Origin: Cyrtodaria siliqua
Taxonomy: Eukaryota; Mollusca; Bivalvia; Adapedonta; Hiatellidae
Assembly: GCA_037043455.1 (NCBI GenBank)
Contig: JAWPHD010005600.1
Location: 1 to 64,000 of the forward strand
Reading direction: 5' to 3'
DNA: 64,000 bases
In this document: piece after piece, positions 29,201-44,200 of the stretch
Layout: every line of letters begins with the position of its first letter
Position numbering within the stretch: the stretch's first letter is position 1
Program-made: the position numbers and the translations under genes
Notes under the pieces: generated by a model
Database searches by the model: none
What the model saw: the letters and a program-made list of their open reading frames with translations, nothing else
Told to the model about the DNA's origin: nothing

Positions 29201-32200
29201 ATGCTGATCATTTTACAAAAAGTCCCATATCAATATCACTTATAGTTTTCAAGACGTAGTCGCTACAAACTTCTTTTTTAAAAATCTATTTTTAGCTGTG
29301 GCGGCCATCTTGAATTTCTGGCCGATCTGAAATTTTGCTAGAAGCAATTAGACATCAAGAGCAATATTCCTGTAAAGTTTCATGAAAATCTGTCAAGTAG
29401 TTTCAAAGGAGTAGTTGCTACAAGTTTTTACTATATAACTGTATGTAAACAAAGATGGCCTCTGGCAGCCATGTTTAACGTTGAATCAAAACGATTTTTG
29501 ACAAGGACCAACATCATGTCATGCTGATCATTTTAGAAAAAGTCCCATATCAATATCACTTATAGTTTTCATGAAGAAGTCGCTACAAACTTGTTTTTTA
29601 AAAACCTATTTTTAGATCTGGCGGCCATCTTGGATTTCACATCAACATGAATTTTTGCTAGGATCAACTAGACTTCATGGGCAACATTTCTGTAAAGTTT
29701 CATGAAAATCCATTCAGTAGTTTCAGAGGAGAAGTCGCTACAAAAAAAAGTTTACAGACAGACGGACAGACGGACGCCGCACCACGGCATAAGCTCTGCT
29801 GATCTCTGATCAGTAGAGCTAAAAATGAAACATATTCATGCTGCTAAAATGTAGAGGCTACATATATTTATTATATACTTTCCAGTGAAGATTAAAATAA
29901 AACCTTATATTTTCATTGTTTATATTTCACATGTGAAATACCGAAAATGACGCAATGCCAGTGTTGATGTGATTGTTTTGGCGCATTGTGTTTTTTCTGC
30001 AGAAGTTTCAAGGTTGTGAGTATATAATAAATAGAATATTGGTTTGTCGTGAATATAGGATTTATTTTCATCTCGAAGTGAGGAAACTTGCATATTTTCA
30101 CTCGCGCTAAAGCACTCATGAAAATATAAGTTTTCTCACTTATCGATGAAAATAAATCCTATATTCACTCCAAACCAACAAATATCCTCTATGTATTACA
30201 GATGTGAGCATATCCTAACTACGGTATTATTCAATGCTTCATTTCTTAACAGGCCCATACTAAATATTTTATAGTAAAATGGCAAGTTTCAGAAGCATAT
30301 CAACTTTAGGGTCATATGTGGGTTTGGTCCAACATGCTCACAAAATAATGCTGCATTGTCTGTGTGAGTGCGTGTATAGGCAGATTTATAGTTTGCTGGC
30401 CTTTTTTCTGGACTCAGTGGTTGTGTGTGTGTGATTTAATGTGCATTGTATGTGGCTATGACACAGGTAACACTAGTAAGGATATGCATGCAACCGGCCA
30501 AATGTGTGATCTGTAGCATGCACTCTCCCCATTTGTGATCTGTAGCATGCACGCTCCCCATTTGTGATCTGTAGCATGCATGCTCCCCATTTGTGATCTG
30601 TAGCATGCATGCTCCCCATTTGTGATATGTATTCTTGTATGTGGGGACCTCGGTTTGAAAATGTCATCTGAATTACTAGACAGGTGGGACATACATAACA
30701 ACAAGTATTTTGAAATTTGTTCCAAATTCCAGTCTAGTTGGGATCGATGTAACGGAAGCAGTGGATCACTAAGCATTCATGTTAACTAGTGTTGTTCCGA
30801 TTAATCGATTTGATCGATCAACGATCAGTTTGATCTGATTAATCAATTACAATTTTTCATGATCGATTAAATTGGTTGTTGAACATTATGGCTTATAAAT
30901 TTCATTCTCTTGTACTAAAATATACAAGAAAATTAAATGAGTTACAATTTTGCAACAAGTAATAACATATTTATAGTGGGTATCACAACTTATTTTTTTA
31001 AAATATATGTTGGTCAATTTCATTCAGTTCCTTTATTACCAGAACATATTACTTGAAAAGTGATTTCTTCATTATAGTCTGAAAAAAGGCTAACACTTGT
31101 CTTTTATAGCAGCCATGTTTAATAGATTAATGATCGATCATCGGTCAGTTAAATATTCTGATGATCATGAATTTTTAGCCGATTCCCAACACTAATGCCG
31201 CTACACATCGGCACCAACCTATAACACAAAATCGGCGTAGCTACTATTAGGTCATATAGGCCCGAGCCTATACATCTGTTTGAAAAATGAAAGTCCAAAA
31301 ATGCAACAGAAGCGACAGGGGATGGGGGTTAAGGGTCAACATTTGTTTCTTATTTTATTTTACAGTGTATGTAATTCCATTTTGCCAAAATATTCTCAAA
31401 TAAATTATTTTGTTCAAATACGACACAAGTGCTCCGACAGATATACGCTAGATCACACCATCGCATAGCTAAGTTAAAAAGATGGGTGAGAATGCTCCCG
31501 GATCCCCTAGTTTATCGGGCCTATATATTGCATTTCAGGACAACTATGCTCATGCACACTCTACCCATGATTAAACACATTTGTAGTCGATATTCGAGGG
31601 TTAAACTTCCATTAAATACTAGATGATATAATTGTTGTTTTAACAGATACATGCAATATAATAATTACCCTGGAATTTTCCAAGTTTTATTTGTTTAAAT
31701 GCCATGACTGGATCTGTTCCTGGAGATGTAAAGTTGGTGGCCTGCAATAGATGACTCATACAGTAGCTTCAAACATTATAATACTCGTATTATTGCTTTA
31801 TAATATTAGAAATATTGTAAGTAAAATTAAAAAAAACCCGAACCTACTGTTTAATTATTCAGATTTAACTAGTGTAACCAGAAAGGAAATATTATTGTGC
31901 ATATATGCATTATAAGTAATATAAAATACTCTATCTCTAAAAGGCACCTTGTTTTTTTTTATCACTATTTTCCCTCATAACTCTCATAAATACATATCAA
32001 ATGTATTCCAAATGGTTATAAATAATTTGACTTTGACTATAAATCAGCCTCAGGTATTTATAAGAAGTCACACATATAGTCAATGTTGTTGTCACTTTAA
32101 AAATGGGGTAATATAGTATAGCCATATATTACATGATTTCCCCACAATGCCACATCTATGATATCTCTGTGTTGGTCCCTGAGGGCGAGTTGTTTAAATG

Positions 32201-35200
32201 CCATCGGACCCTTGAATGTATGTTTGGTTTCCAGGGGTCCTTCCTCAACCATTACCCCGATAACATCTAAAACAGAATATACAATACACAAATTAAGCAC
32301 TCAGGTTAGAAATACATTGAAATAAAACCAGCATGATACATAAGATGGATAAATGCACCATTATATGGACCAATTTATTTTACGTTTAAAACAAAATTGT
32401 AACAAACTTCCGATATAAATGGCACAATATCTGCCGTACAAGTTATCCTTATGATATTATGATACAGTAGTGTTAATTTACTGTCATGTACTGTATGGCT
32501 GACTGCTGATTTATTGTCATGTACTGTATGGCTGACATTGCTGATTTACTGTCATGTACTGTATGGCTGACTGCTGATTTACTGTCATGTACTGTATGGC
32601 TGACATTGCTGATTTACTGTCATGTACTGTATGGCTGACTGCTGATTTACTGTCATGTACTATATGGCTGACATTGCTGATTTACAGTCATGTACTGTAT
32701 GGCTGACTGCTGATTTACTGTCATGTACTGTATGGCTGACATTGCTGATTTACTGTCATGTACTGTATGGCTGACTGCTGATTTACTGTCATGTACTATA
32801 TGGCTGACATTGCTGATTTACTGTCATGTACTGTATGGCTGACATTGCTGATTTACTGTCATGTACTGTATGGCTGACTGCTAATTTACTGTCATGTACT
32901 GTATGGCTGACATTGCTGATTTACAGTCATGTACTGCATGGCTGACTGCTGATTTACTGTCATGTACTGTATGGCTGACTGCTGATTTACTGTCATGTAC
33001 TGTATGGCTAACTGCTGATTTACTGTCATGTACTGTATGGCTGACATTGCTGATTTACTGTCATGTACTGTATGGCTGACATTGCTGATTTACTGTCATG
33101 TACTGTATGGCTGACTGCTGATTTACTGTCATGTACTGTATGGCTGACTGCTGATTTACTGTCATGTACTGTATGGCTGACTGCTGATTTACTGTCATGT
33201 ACTGTATGGCTGACTGCTGATTTACTGTAATGTACTGTATGGCTGACATTGCTGATTTAATGTCATGTACTGTATGGCTGACATTGCTGATTTACTGTCA
33301 TGTACTTTATGGCTGACATTGCTGATTTACTGTCATGTACTGTATGGCTGACATTGCTGATTTACTGTCATGTACTGTATGGCTGACATTGCTGATTTAC
33401 TGTCATGTACTTTATGGCTGACATTGCTGATTTACTGTCATGTACTGTATGGCTGACATTGCTGATTTACTGTCATGTACTGTATGGCTGACATTGCTGA
33501 TTTACTGTCATGTACTGTATGGCTGACATTGCTGATTTACTGATTTACTGTCATGTACTGTATGGCTGACATTGCTGATTTACTGTCATGTACTGTATGG
33601 CTGACATTGCTGATTTACTGTCATGTACTGTATGGCTGACATTGCTGATTTACTGTCATGTACTATATGGCTGACATTGCTGATTTACTGTCATGTAATA
33701 ATGGCTGACATTGCTGATTTACTGTCATGTAATAATGGCTGACATTGCTGATTTACTGTCATGTACTATATGGCTGACATTGCTGATTTACTGTCATGTA
33801 CTATACGGCTGACATTGCTGATTTACTGTCATGTAATAATGGCTGACATTGCTGATTTACTGTCATGTAATAATGGCTGACATTGCTGATTTACTGTCAT
33901 GTACTATATGGCTGACATTGCTGATTTACTGTCATGTACTATATGGCTGACATTGCTGATTTACTGTCATGTACTTTATGGCTGACATTGCTGATTTACT
34001 GTCATGTACTGTATGGCTGACATTGCTGATTTACTGTCATGTACTTTATGGCTGACATTGCTGATTTACTGTCATGTACTATATGGCTGACATTGCTGAT
34101 TTACTGTCATGTACTGTATGGCTGACATTGCTGATTTACTGTAATGTACTTTATGGCTGACATTGCTGATTTACTGTCATGTACTGTATGGCTGACATTG
34201 CTGATTTACTGTCATGTACTTTATGGCTGACATTGCTGATTTACTGTCATGTACTGTATGGCTGACATTGCTGATTTACTGTCATGTACTGTATGGCTGA
34301 CATTGCTGATTTACTGTCATGTACTGTATGGCTGACTTTGCTGATTTACTGTCATGTACTGTATGGCTGACATTGCTGATTTACTGTCATGTACTGTATG
34401 GCTGACATTGCTGATTTACTGTCATGTACTATATGGCTGACATTGCTGATTTACTGTCATGTAATAATGGCTGACATTGCTGATTTACTGTCATGTAATA
34501 ATGGCTGACATTGCTGATTTACTGTCATGTACTATATGGCTGACATTGCTGATTTACTGTCATGTACTATACGGCTGACATTGCTGATTTACTGTCATGT
34601 AATAATGGCTGACATTGCTGATTTACTGTCATGTAATAATGGCTGACATTGCTGATTTACTGTCATGTACTATATGGCTGACATTGCTGATTTACTGTCA
34701 TGTACTATATGGCTGATATTGTTGATTTACTGTCATGTAATAATGGCTGACATTGCTGATTTACTGTCATGTAATAATGGCTGACATTGCTGATTTACTG
34801 TCATGTACTGTATGGCTGACATTGCTGATTTACTGTCATGTAATAATGGCTGACATTGCTGATTTACTGTCATGTACTGTATGGCTGACATTGCTGATTT
34901 ACTGTCATGTAATAATGGCTGACATTGCTGATTTTCTGTCATGTACTGTATGGCTGACATTGCTGATTTACTGTCATGTACTGTATGGCTGACATTGCTG
35001 ATTTACTGTCATGTACTGTATGGCTGACATTGCTGATTTACTGTCATGTAATGTATGGCTAACATTGCAGATTTACTGTCATGTACTGTATGGCTGACAT
35101 TGCTGATTTACTGTCATGTAATGTATGGCTGACATTGCAGATTTACTGTCATGTACTGTATGGCTGACATTGCTGATTTACTGTCATGTACTGTATGGCT

Positions 35201-38200
35201 GACATTGCTGATTTACTGTCATGTAATGTATGGCTGACATTGCAGATTTACTGTCATGTAATGTATGGCTGACATTGCGTATGCTTAATCCTTAACCCGC
35301 TAAGCATGACTATAAAAGCCTTTGCATCCATTGAAAACACATATCAGCGTTTACAATGTCTGGCTGCTGATCATTCATTTCCCCCAAAACACCCCTTTGT
35401 CACATAAATGGAATGGTCTTAATTCAAACAAAGAATAGTCCATTGTATATATGTAGCAGGTTAAGGGTTAAAATATGCATTTGTTTGAACATTTCGCTTG
35501 ACCATACCCCATCTATTTTTGATTTTCTTTTAAAGATGGTGGACAAATAGTCCTAATGGTCAAACTTACCAACAGTAGTAACTACATATGTAGTTATTTC
35601 ACAGTCTTACCAATCACAGTTTATATAGTTTATACTGTGTGTGTGTATATATATTATATAAAATCCTCACCTAGCTCGTCTGTATCCTCGTCATCATACA
35701 ACTGTGTCAGTTTAGCAAGAGGTGTAAATGGTGAATTAGGACTGTCACTGATGCTGGTACATTTTGTTATTTTCGTTGAGTTTTGGAGAAGCATTTCAAA
35801 CTCATGACCAACATTTTTAAACTTTTGATTAACATGTTTCAGACCGGCTCCCTCTATATAATATAACTGAAAACAAACAATAAGAAACATAGTATATACA
35901 TATATATAATTACATGTTCATAATGTATGACTTACTAGTATGCACACACAGTTGTATAGTGAAAAATATTTTTCATTTATTCTGCATCCTATAACAAAAA
36001 AGTTATTTCGTTTTTTTGTCAGGCTAAATAAACAAAACAAGAGGTCAATAACCTTGAAGCTCTACTGATAGGTTTTTGATACCTAGATCAGCATTCCTGT
36101 GAAGTTTCATGAAAATTAGTGAAGTTTAAGAGGAGTAGTCGCTACAAGTTTTCATTATATAACTCTATGTAAACAAAGATGGCCGCTGGTGGCCATGTTT
36201 AAAGTCAAATCAAAATATTTTTTGACAAGGATCAACATCATGTCATACTGATCATTTTAGAAAAAGTCCCATATCAATATCACTTATAGTTTTCAAGAAG
36301 TAGTCGCTACAAACTTGTTTTTTGGAAAATCTATGTTTAGCTGTGGCGGCCATCTTGAATTTCCGACCAACCTAAAATGTTGCTAGGATCATTAAGACAT
36401 CAATAGCAACATTCCTGTGAAGTTTCATGGAAATCCGTCAAGTAGTTTCAGAGGAGTAGTCGCTACAAATGTTTACTAAATAACTCTATGTATACAAAGA
36501 TGGCCACTGGCAGCCATGTTTAACGTCGAATCAATATGATTTTTGACAAGGATCAACAACATGTCATGCTGATCATTTTAGAAAATGTCCCATATAAATA
36601 TCACTTAGAGTTTTCAAGAAGTAGTCGCTACAAACTTGTTTTTTAAAAATCTATTTTTAGATTTGGCGGCCATCTTGGATTTCACATCAACATGAATTTT
36701 TGCTAGGATCAACTAGACTTCATGGGCAACATTTGTAAAGTTTCATGAAAACCCATTCAGTAGTTTGAGAGGAGTAGTTGCTACAAAAAAAAGTTTACAG
36801 ATGGACAGACAGACGGAGGGACACCAAACCATGGCATAAGCTCTGCTGATCTCTGGTCCCTGATCTCTGATCAGTAGAGCTAAAAATCGGTAGAACCGAT
36901 GGATGCTCCCAGAAATGCATCCTAAGTTTATTGTATGGCCGTGTATCACCCAGCAGTATTCAATTTGAAACATCGGTAAAGAGAAATCAATATGTTTCAT
37001 TGCTGTCCCATTAGTAGTGTGTGAGTTATGCTCCCTCTATCAGTGTGTGAAGTTTCATTGCAGCCCCATTAGTGGTGTGTGAGTTATGCTCTCTCTATCA
37101 TTGTGTGAAGTTTCATTGCAGTCCCATTAGTAGTGTGTGAGTTATGCTCCCTCTACCATTGTGTGCAGTTCCATTGCCGTAGTGTGTGAGTAATGCTCCC
37201 TTTATCATTGTGTGAAGTTTCATTGCTGTCCCATCAGTAGTGTGTGATTTATGCTCCCTATACCATTGTGTGAAGTTTCATTGCAGTCCCATTAGTAGTG
37301 TGTGAGTTATGTTCCCTCTACCATTGTGTGCAGTTTCATTGCAGTTACATTAGTAGTGTGTAAGTTATGCTCCCTCTACCTTTGTGTGCAGTTTCATTGC
37401 CGTCCCATTAGAAGTGTGTGAGTTATGCTCCCTCTACCATTGTGTGATGTTTCATTGCAGTCCCATTAGTAGTGTGTGAGTTATGCTCCCTCTACGATTG
37501 TGTGCAGGTCCATTGCCGTAGTGTGTGAGTTATGCTCCCTCTATCATTGTGTGAAGTTTCATTGCAGTCCCATTAGTAGTGTGTGAGTTATGCTCCCTCT
37601 ACCATTGTGTGCAGTTTCATTGCAGTCCCATTAGTAGTGTGTGAGTTATGCTCCCTCTACCATTGTGTGATGTTTCATTACAGTCCCATTAGTAGTGTGT
37701 AATTGATGCTCCCTCTATCATTGTGTGAAGTTTCATTGCAGTCCCATTAGTAGTGTGTGAGTTATGCTCCCTCTATCATTGTGTGCAGTTTCATTGCAGT
37801 CCCATTAGTGGTGTGTGAGTTATGCTCTCTCTACCATTGTGTGCAGTTTCATTGCTGTCCCATTAGTGGTGTGTGAGTTATGCTCCCTCTACCATTGTGT
37901 GAAGTTTCATTGCAGTCCCATTAGTGGTGTGTGAGTAATGCTCCCTCTACCATTGTGAAAAGTTTAATTTCAGTCCCATTAGTGGTGTGTGAGTTATGCT
38001 CCCTCTATCATTGTGTGAAGTTTCATTGCAGTCCCATTAGTGGTGTGTGAGTTATGCTCTCTCTACCATTGTGTGCAGTTTCATTGCCATCCCATTAGTG
38101 GTGTATGAGTTATGCTCCCTCTACCATTGTGTGAAGTTTCATTGCAGTCCCATTAGTGGTGTGTCAGTTATGCTCCATCTACCATTGTGAAAAGTTTAAT

Positions 38201-41200
38201 TTCAGTCCCATTAGTGGTGTGCGAGTTATGCTCCTCTATCATTGTGTGAAGTTTCATTGCAGTCCCATTAGTGGTGTGTGATTGATGCTCCCTCTATCAT
38301 TGTGTGAAGTTTCATTGCAGTCCCATTAGTAGTGTGTCATTGATGCTCCCTCTATCATTGTGTGAAGTTTCATTGCAGTCCCATTAGTAGTGTGCGAGTT
38401 ATGCTCCCTCTACCATTGTGTGAAGTTTCATTGCAGTCCCATTAGTAGTGTGTGATTGATGCTCCCTCTATCATTGTGTGAAGTTTCATTGCAGTCCCAT
38501 TAGTAGTATGTGAGTTATGGTCCCTCTACCATTGTGTGAAGTTTCATTGCAGTCCCATTAGTAGTGTGTGATTGATGCTCCCTCTATCACTGTGTGAAGT
38601 TTCATTGCAGTCCCATTAGTAGTGTGTGATTGATGCTCCCTCTATCACTGTGTGAAGTTTCATTGCCATCCAGTAGTAGTGTGTGAGTTATACTTCCTCT
38701 ACCATTGTGTGACGTTTCATTGCAGTCCCATTAGTAGTGTGTGAGTTATGCTCCCTCTATCAGTGTGAAGTTTTGTTGCAGTCCCATTATTATTATTTTT
38801 ACCAATTAGTAGTGTGTGAGTTATGCTCTCTCTACCATTGTGTGACGTTTCATTGCTGTCCCATTAGTAGTGTGTGAGTTATGCTCCCTCTACCATTTTG
38901 TGAAGTTTCATTGATGTCCCATTAGTAGTGTGTGAGTTATACTTCCTCTACCATTGTGTGACGTTTCATTGCAGTCCCATTAGTAGTGTGTGAGTTATGC
39001 TCCCTCTATCAGTGTGAAGTTTTGTTGCAGTCCCATTATTATTATTTTTACCAATTAGTAGTGTGTGAGTTATGCTCTCTCTACCATTGTGTGACGTTTC
39101 ATTGCTGTCCCATTAGTAGTGTGTGAGTTATGCTTCCTCTACCATTTTGTGAAGTTTCATTGATGTCCCATTAGTAGTGTGTGAGTTATGCTTCCTCTAC
39201 CATTGTGTGAAGTTTCATTGCAGTCCCATTAGTAGTGTGTGAGTTATGCTCCCTCTATCAGTGTGAAGTTTTGTTGCAGTCCCATTATTATTATTTTTAC
39301 CAATTATTCAGACAAAATCATCAGTATCAAATTACAATGGGCAATAAGTCTAATTTGAATGACGATTGAGTTATGGTTTTTGTGCTCTGCACTTCCTCTT
39401 ATTGCCCTCTAACATTTTGTGAAGTTTCATTGCAGTCCTATTAGTAGTGTGTGAGTTATGCTCCCTCTATCATTTTGTGAAGTTTCATTGCTGTCCCATT
39501 AGTAGTGTGTGAGTTATGTTCCCTCTATCATTGTGTGAAGTTTCATTGCTGTCCCATTAGTAGTGTGTGAGTTATGCACCCTCTATCACTGTGTGAAGTT
39601 TCATTGCAGTCCCATTAGTAGTGTGTGAGTTATGTTCCCTCTATCATTGTGTGCAGTTTTATTGCTGTCCCATTAGTAGTGTGTGCGTTATGCACACTCT
39701 ATCATTGTGTGAAGTTTTATTGCAGCCCCATCAGTAGTGTGTGAGTTATGCTCCCTCTATCATTGTATGAAGTTTCATTGCATCCCCATCAGTAGTGTGT
39801 GAGTTATGCTCCCTCTACCATTGTGTGAAGTTGCATTGCCATCCCATTAGTACTGTGTGAGTTATACTCCCTCTACCATTGTGTGAAGTTTCATTGCAGT
39901 CCCATTAGTAGTGTGAAGTTTCATTGCAGTCCCATTAGTAGTGTGTGAGTTATGCTCCCTCTATCATTGTGTGCAGTTTCATTGCAGTCCAATTAGTAGT
40001 GTGTGAGTTATGATCTCTCCATCATTGTGTGAAGTTTCATTGCAGCCCCATTAGTAGTGTGTGAGTTAGCTCCCTCTATCATTGTGTGAAGTTTCATTAC
40101 ATTCCCATTAGTAGTGCGTGAGTTATGCTCCCTCTATCAACGTGTGAAGTTCCTTTGCAGTCCCATTAGTAGTGTGTGAGTTATGCTCCCTCTATCATTG
40201 TGTGAAGTTTCATTGAAGGCCCATTAGTAGTGTGTGAGTTATGCTCCCTCTATCATTGTGTGAAGTTTCATTGCAGTCCCATTAATAGTGTGTGAGTTAT
40301 GCTCCCTCTATCAATGTGTGAAGTTTCATTGCAGTCCCATTAGTAGTGTGTGAGTTATGTTCCCTCTATCATTGTGTGCAGTTTCATTGCTGTCCCATTA
40401 GTAGTGTGTGAGTTATGCACCCTCTATCATTGTGTGCAGTTTCATTGCAGTCCCATTAGTAGTGTGTGAGTTATGCACCCTCTATCATTGTGTGAAGTTT
40501 TATTGCAGCCCATCAGTAGTGTGTGAGTTATGCTCCTTCTATCATTGTGTGAAGTTTCATTGCAGCCCCATCAGTAGTGTGTGAGTTATGCTCCCTCTAT
40601 CATTGTATGAAGTTTCATTGCAGCCCCATCAGTAGTGTGTGAGTTATGCTCCCTCTACCATTGTGTGAAGTTGCATTGCGATCCCATTAGTACTGTGTGA
40701 GTTATACTCCCTCTACCATTGTGTTAAGTTTCATTGCAGTCCCATTAGTACTGTGTGAGCTATGCTCACTCTACCATTGTGTGAAGTTTCATTGCAGTCC
40801 CGTTAGTAGTGTGTGAGTTACGCTCTCTCTATCATTGTGTGAAGTTTCATTGCAGCCCCATTAGTAGTGTGTGAGTTATGCTCACTCTTTCATTGTGTGA
40901 AGTTTCATTGCAGTCCCATTAGTAGTGTGTGAGTTATGCTCCCTCTACCATTGTGTGAAGTTTTATTGCCATCCCATTAGTACTGTGTGAGTTATGCTCC
41001 CTCTATCCATGTGTGAAGTTTCATTGCCATCCCATTAGTACTGTGTGAGTTATGCACCCTCTATGACTGTGTGAAGTTTCATTGCAGTCCCATTAGCAGT
41101 GTGTGAGTTATGCTCCCTCTATCACTGTGTGAAGTTTATTTGCCGTCCCATTTGTAGTGTGTGAGTTATGCTCCCTCTATCAGTGTGAAGTTTCATTGCA

Positions 41201-44200
41201 GTCCCATTAGTAGTGTGTGAGTTATGCTCCCTCTATCATTGTGTGAAGTTTCATTGCAGTTCCATTAGTAGTGTGTGAGTTATACTTCCTCTATAATTGT
41301 GTGAAATTTCATTGCAGTCCCATTAGTAGTGTGTGAGTTATGCTCCCTCTATTACTGTGTGAAGTTTCATTGCAGTCCCATTAGTAGTGTGTGAGTTATG
41401 CTCCCTCTATCATCGTGTGAAGTTTCATTGCAGTCCCATTAGTAGTGTGTGAGTTATGCTCCCTCTATCATATTGTGCATTTCATTGCCATCCCATTAGT
41501 AGTGTGTGAGTTATGCTCCCTCTATCACTGTGTGAAGTTTCATTGCAGTCCCGTTAGTAGAGTGCAGGTTATGCTCCCTCTATCACTGTGTGAAGTTTCA
41601 TTGCAGCCCCATTAGTAGTGTGTGAGTTATGCTCCCTCTATCATTGTGTGAACGTTTCATTGCAGTCCCATTAGTAGTGTGTGAGTTATGCTCCCTCTAT
41701 CATAATAATCAGTGTGAAGTTTTGTAGCAGCCCCATTAGTAGTGTGGGAGTTATGCTCCCTCTATCAGTGTAAAGTTTTGTTGCAGTCCCATTAGTAGTG
41801 TGTGAGTTATGCTCCCTCTATCAGTGTGCAGTTTTGTTACAGCCCCATTATTATTTTTTTTACCAATTATTCAGATAAAATCATAAGTATCAAATTACAA
41901 AAGGCAATAACTCTAATTTGAATGATGATTGAGTTATGGTTCTTGTGCTCTGCACTTCCTCTTATTGCCCTCTAACATTTTGTGAAGTTTCATTGCAGTC
42001 CCATTAGTAAGTTATGAGTTAGGCTCCTGACAGGAATTATAAGTATATATTACATATGGCAATAACTTTAATTTGAATAAAGATAGAGTTATGGCATTTA
42101 GGCTAGCCATACATATATAAGGTAACCTGAAATACAGGTGTCATTATTTTTTGGCTTAAGTTTAACTAAATCAAAATTTACCATCAAAACAACCCATATT
42201 TTTTTAATTATATCAACTTTGATAAATTTATGTGAGATCACTTCTATATTAAATTGTCAATTGATGAATATAGCGAAATCATTCAAAACGTCATCACAAT
42301 TTATGTGTCAGAGGGGCATGGTTAAGAGGCAAACCTGACAACAAACCTTATTTATTTCCAACTGTTTATAGAATGTTGATACATTTTCTTTGTAAGCTAG
42401 CGCCTCGATCCTTCCCGATGTGTCTTGAAGCTGGACTTTAAAGTAATTTGTACCGATGTTTGATATCAGTACAGCTGATTTCTGTACAACACGTGCGCAG
42501 ATGGGCCAAATAGAGTGTGACCTGTAAAATAATAAAACTGAATGAAATTGGAGTTTTTATGGAGCACCAACACAAAAAGGTTATATGGCACCAACAGGAA
42601 TGAACAGTCCAGGCTCACCCTCCATTTACATCTGGAACAATCCGGGACCACTCTAAAGTGGCACATATAGTAAAATGTCACATGTAGTAAAGTGTCACAT
42701 GTAGTAAAGTGTCACATATAGTAAAATGTCACATAAAGTAAAGTTTCACATGAAGTAAAGTGTCACAAGTAGTAAAGTGTAACATATAGTAAAATGTCAC
42801 ATATAGTAAAATGTCACATATAGTAAAATGTCACATATAGTAAAGTGTCACATGTAGTAAAGTGTCACAAGTAGTAAAATGTCACATATAGTAAAATGTC
42901 ACATATAGTAAAATGTCACGTGTAGTAAAGTGTCACATAAAGTAAAGTGTCAACATAGTAAAGTGTCACATGTAGTAAAGTGTCACATATAGTAAAGTGT
43001 CACATGTAGTAAAGTGTCACATGTAGTAAATTGCCACTGATACATGTAGTAAAGTGTCACATCTAGTAAAGTAAAATGTCACATATAGTAAAGTGTCACA
43101 TATAGTAAAGTGTCACATAAAGTAAAGTGTCAAATGTGGTAAAGTGTCACATATAATAAGTGTTTCATACAGTAAAGTGTCTCATGTAGTAAAGTGTCTC
43201 ATGCAGGGCTTTTTTCCACAAAATTAGGAAGAGGGCCAGGCCTGTCTATTTTGGGAAAAAAGAACGCGCTTATTTCTCATTTTGGGGAAAATACAAGGTT
43301 TCATAAATTAAGTAAATATGACATTAATATACTTTATTTATATTGTCATCCATTATTTACCATAATTATTAACTTTTCCAAGTCGGAATTTACTTAGCAG
43401 ACAAAAATACACTGCTGAATTCATGCTTTTTCTCAAATTCTGAGAGACTGCTGTTTTCCGATTGGGAAATATTTCTGCCACAGTTCGGAAAAAACAGTCC
43501 AATTTTCTGTTGGGAAGAGGCCCATTACAGGCCTCTGTTATATAAGGTAAAAAAGCCCTGACATGTAGTCACAAGTAGTAAAGTGTCACATATAGTAAAG
43601 TGTCACATGTAGTAAAGTGTCACAAGTAGTAAAGTGTCAAATATAGTAAAGTGTCACATATAGTAAATTATCACATGTAGTAAAGTGTCACATATATTAA
43701 AGTGTCACATGTGGTAAAGTGTCACATAAAGTAAAGTGTCACATGTAGTAAAGTGTCACATGTAGTAAAGTGTCACATGCACACATGTAGTAAAGTGTCA
43801 CATATAGTAAAATATCATATATAGTAAAGTGTCACATGTAGTAAAGTGTCACATATAGTTAAGTGTCACAAGTAGTAAAGTGTCACATGTAGTAAAGTGT
43901 CACATATATTAAAGTGTCACATATAGTAAATTATCACATGTAGTAAAGTGTCACATATATTAAAGTGTCACATGTGGTAAAGTGTCACATAAAGTAAAGT
44001 GTCACATGTAGTAAAGTGTCACATGTAGTAAAATATCACATATAGTAAAGTGTCACATGTAGTAAAGTGTCACAAGTAGTAAAGTGTCACATATAGTAAA
44101 GTGTCACATATAGTAAATTATCACATGTAGTAAAGTGTCACATATAGTAAAGTGTCACATGTGGTAAAGTGTCACATAAAGTAAAGTGTCAAATGTAGTA

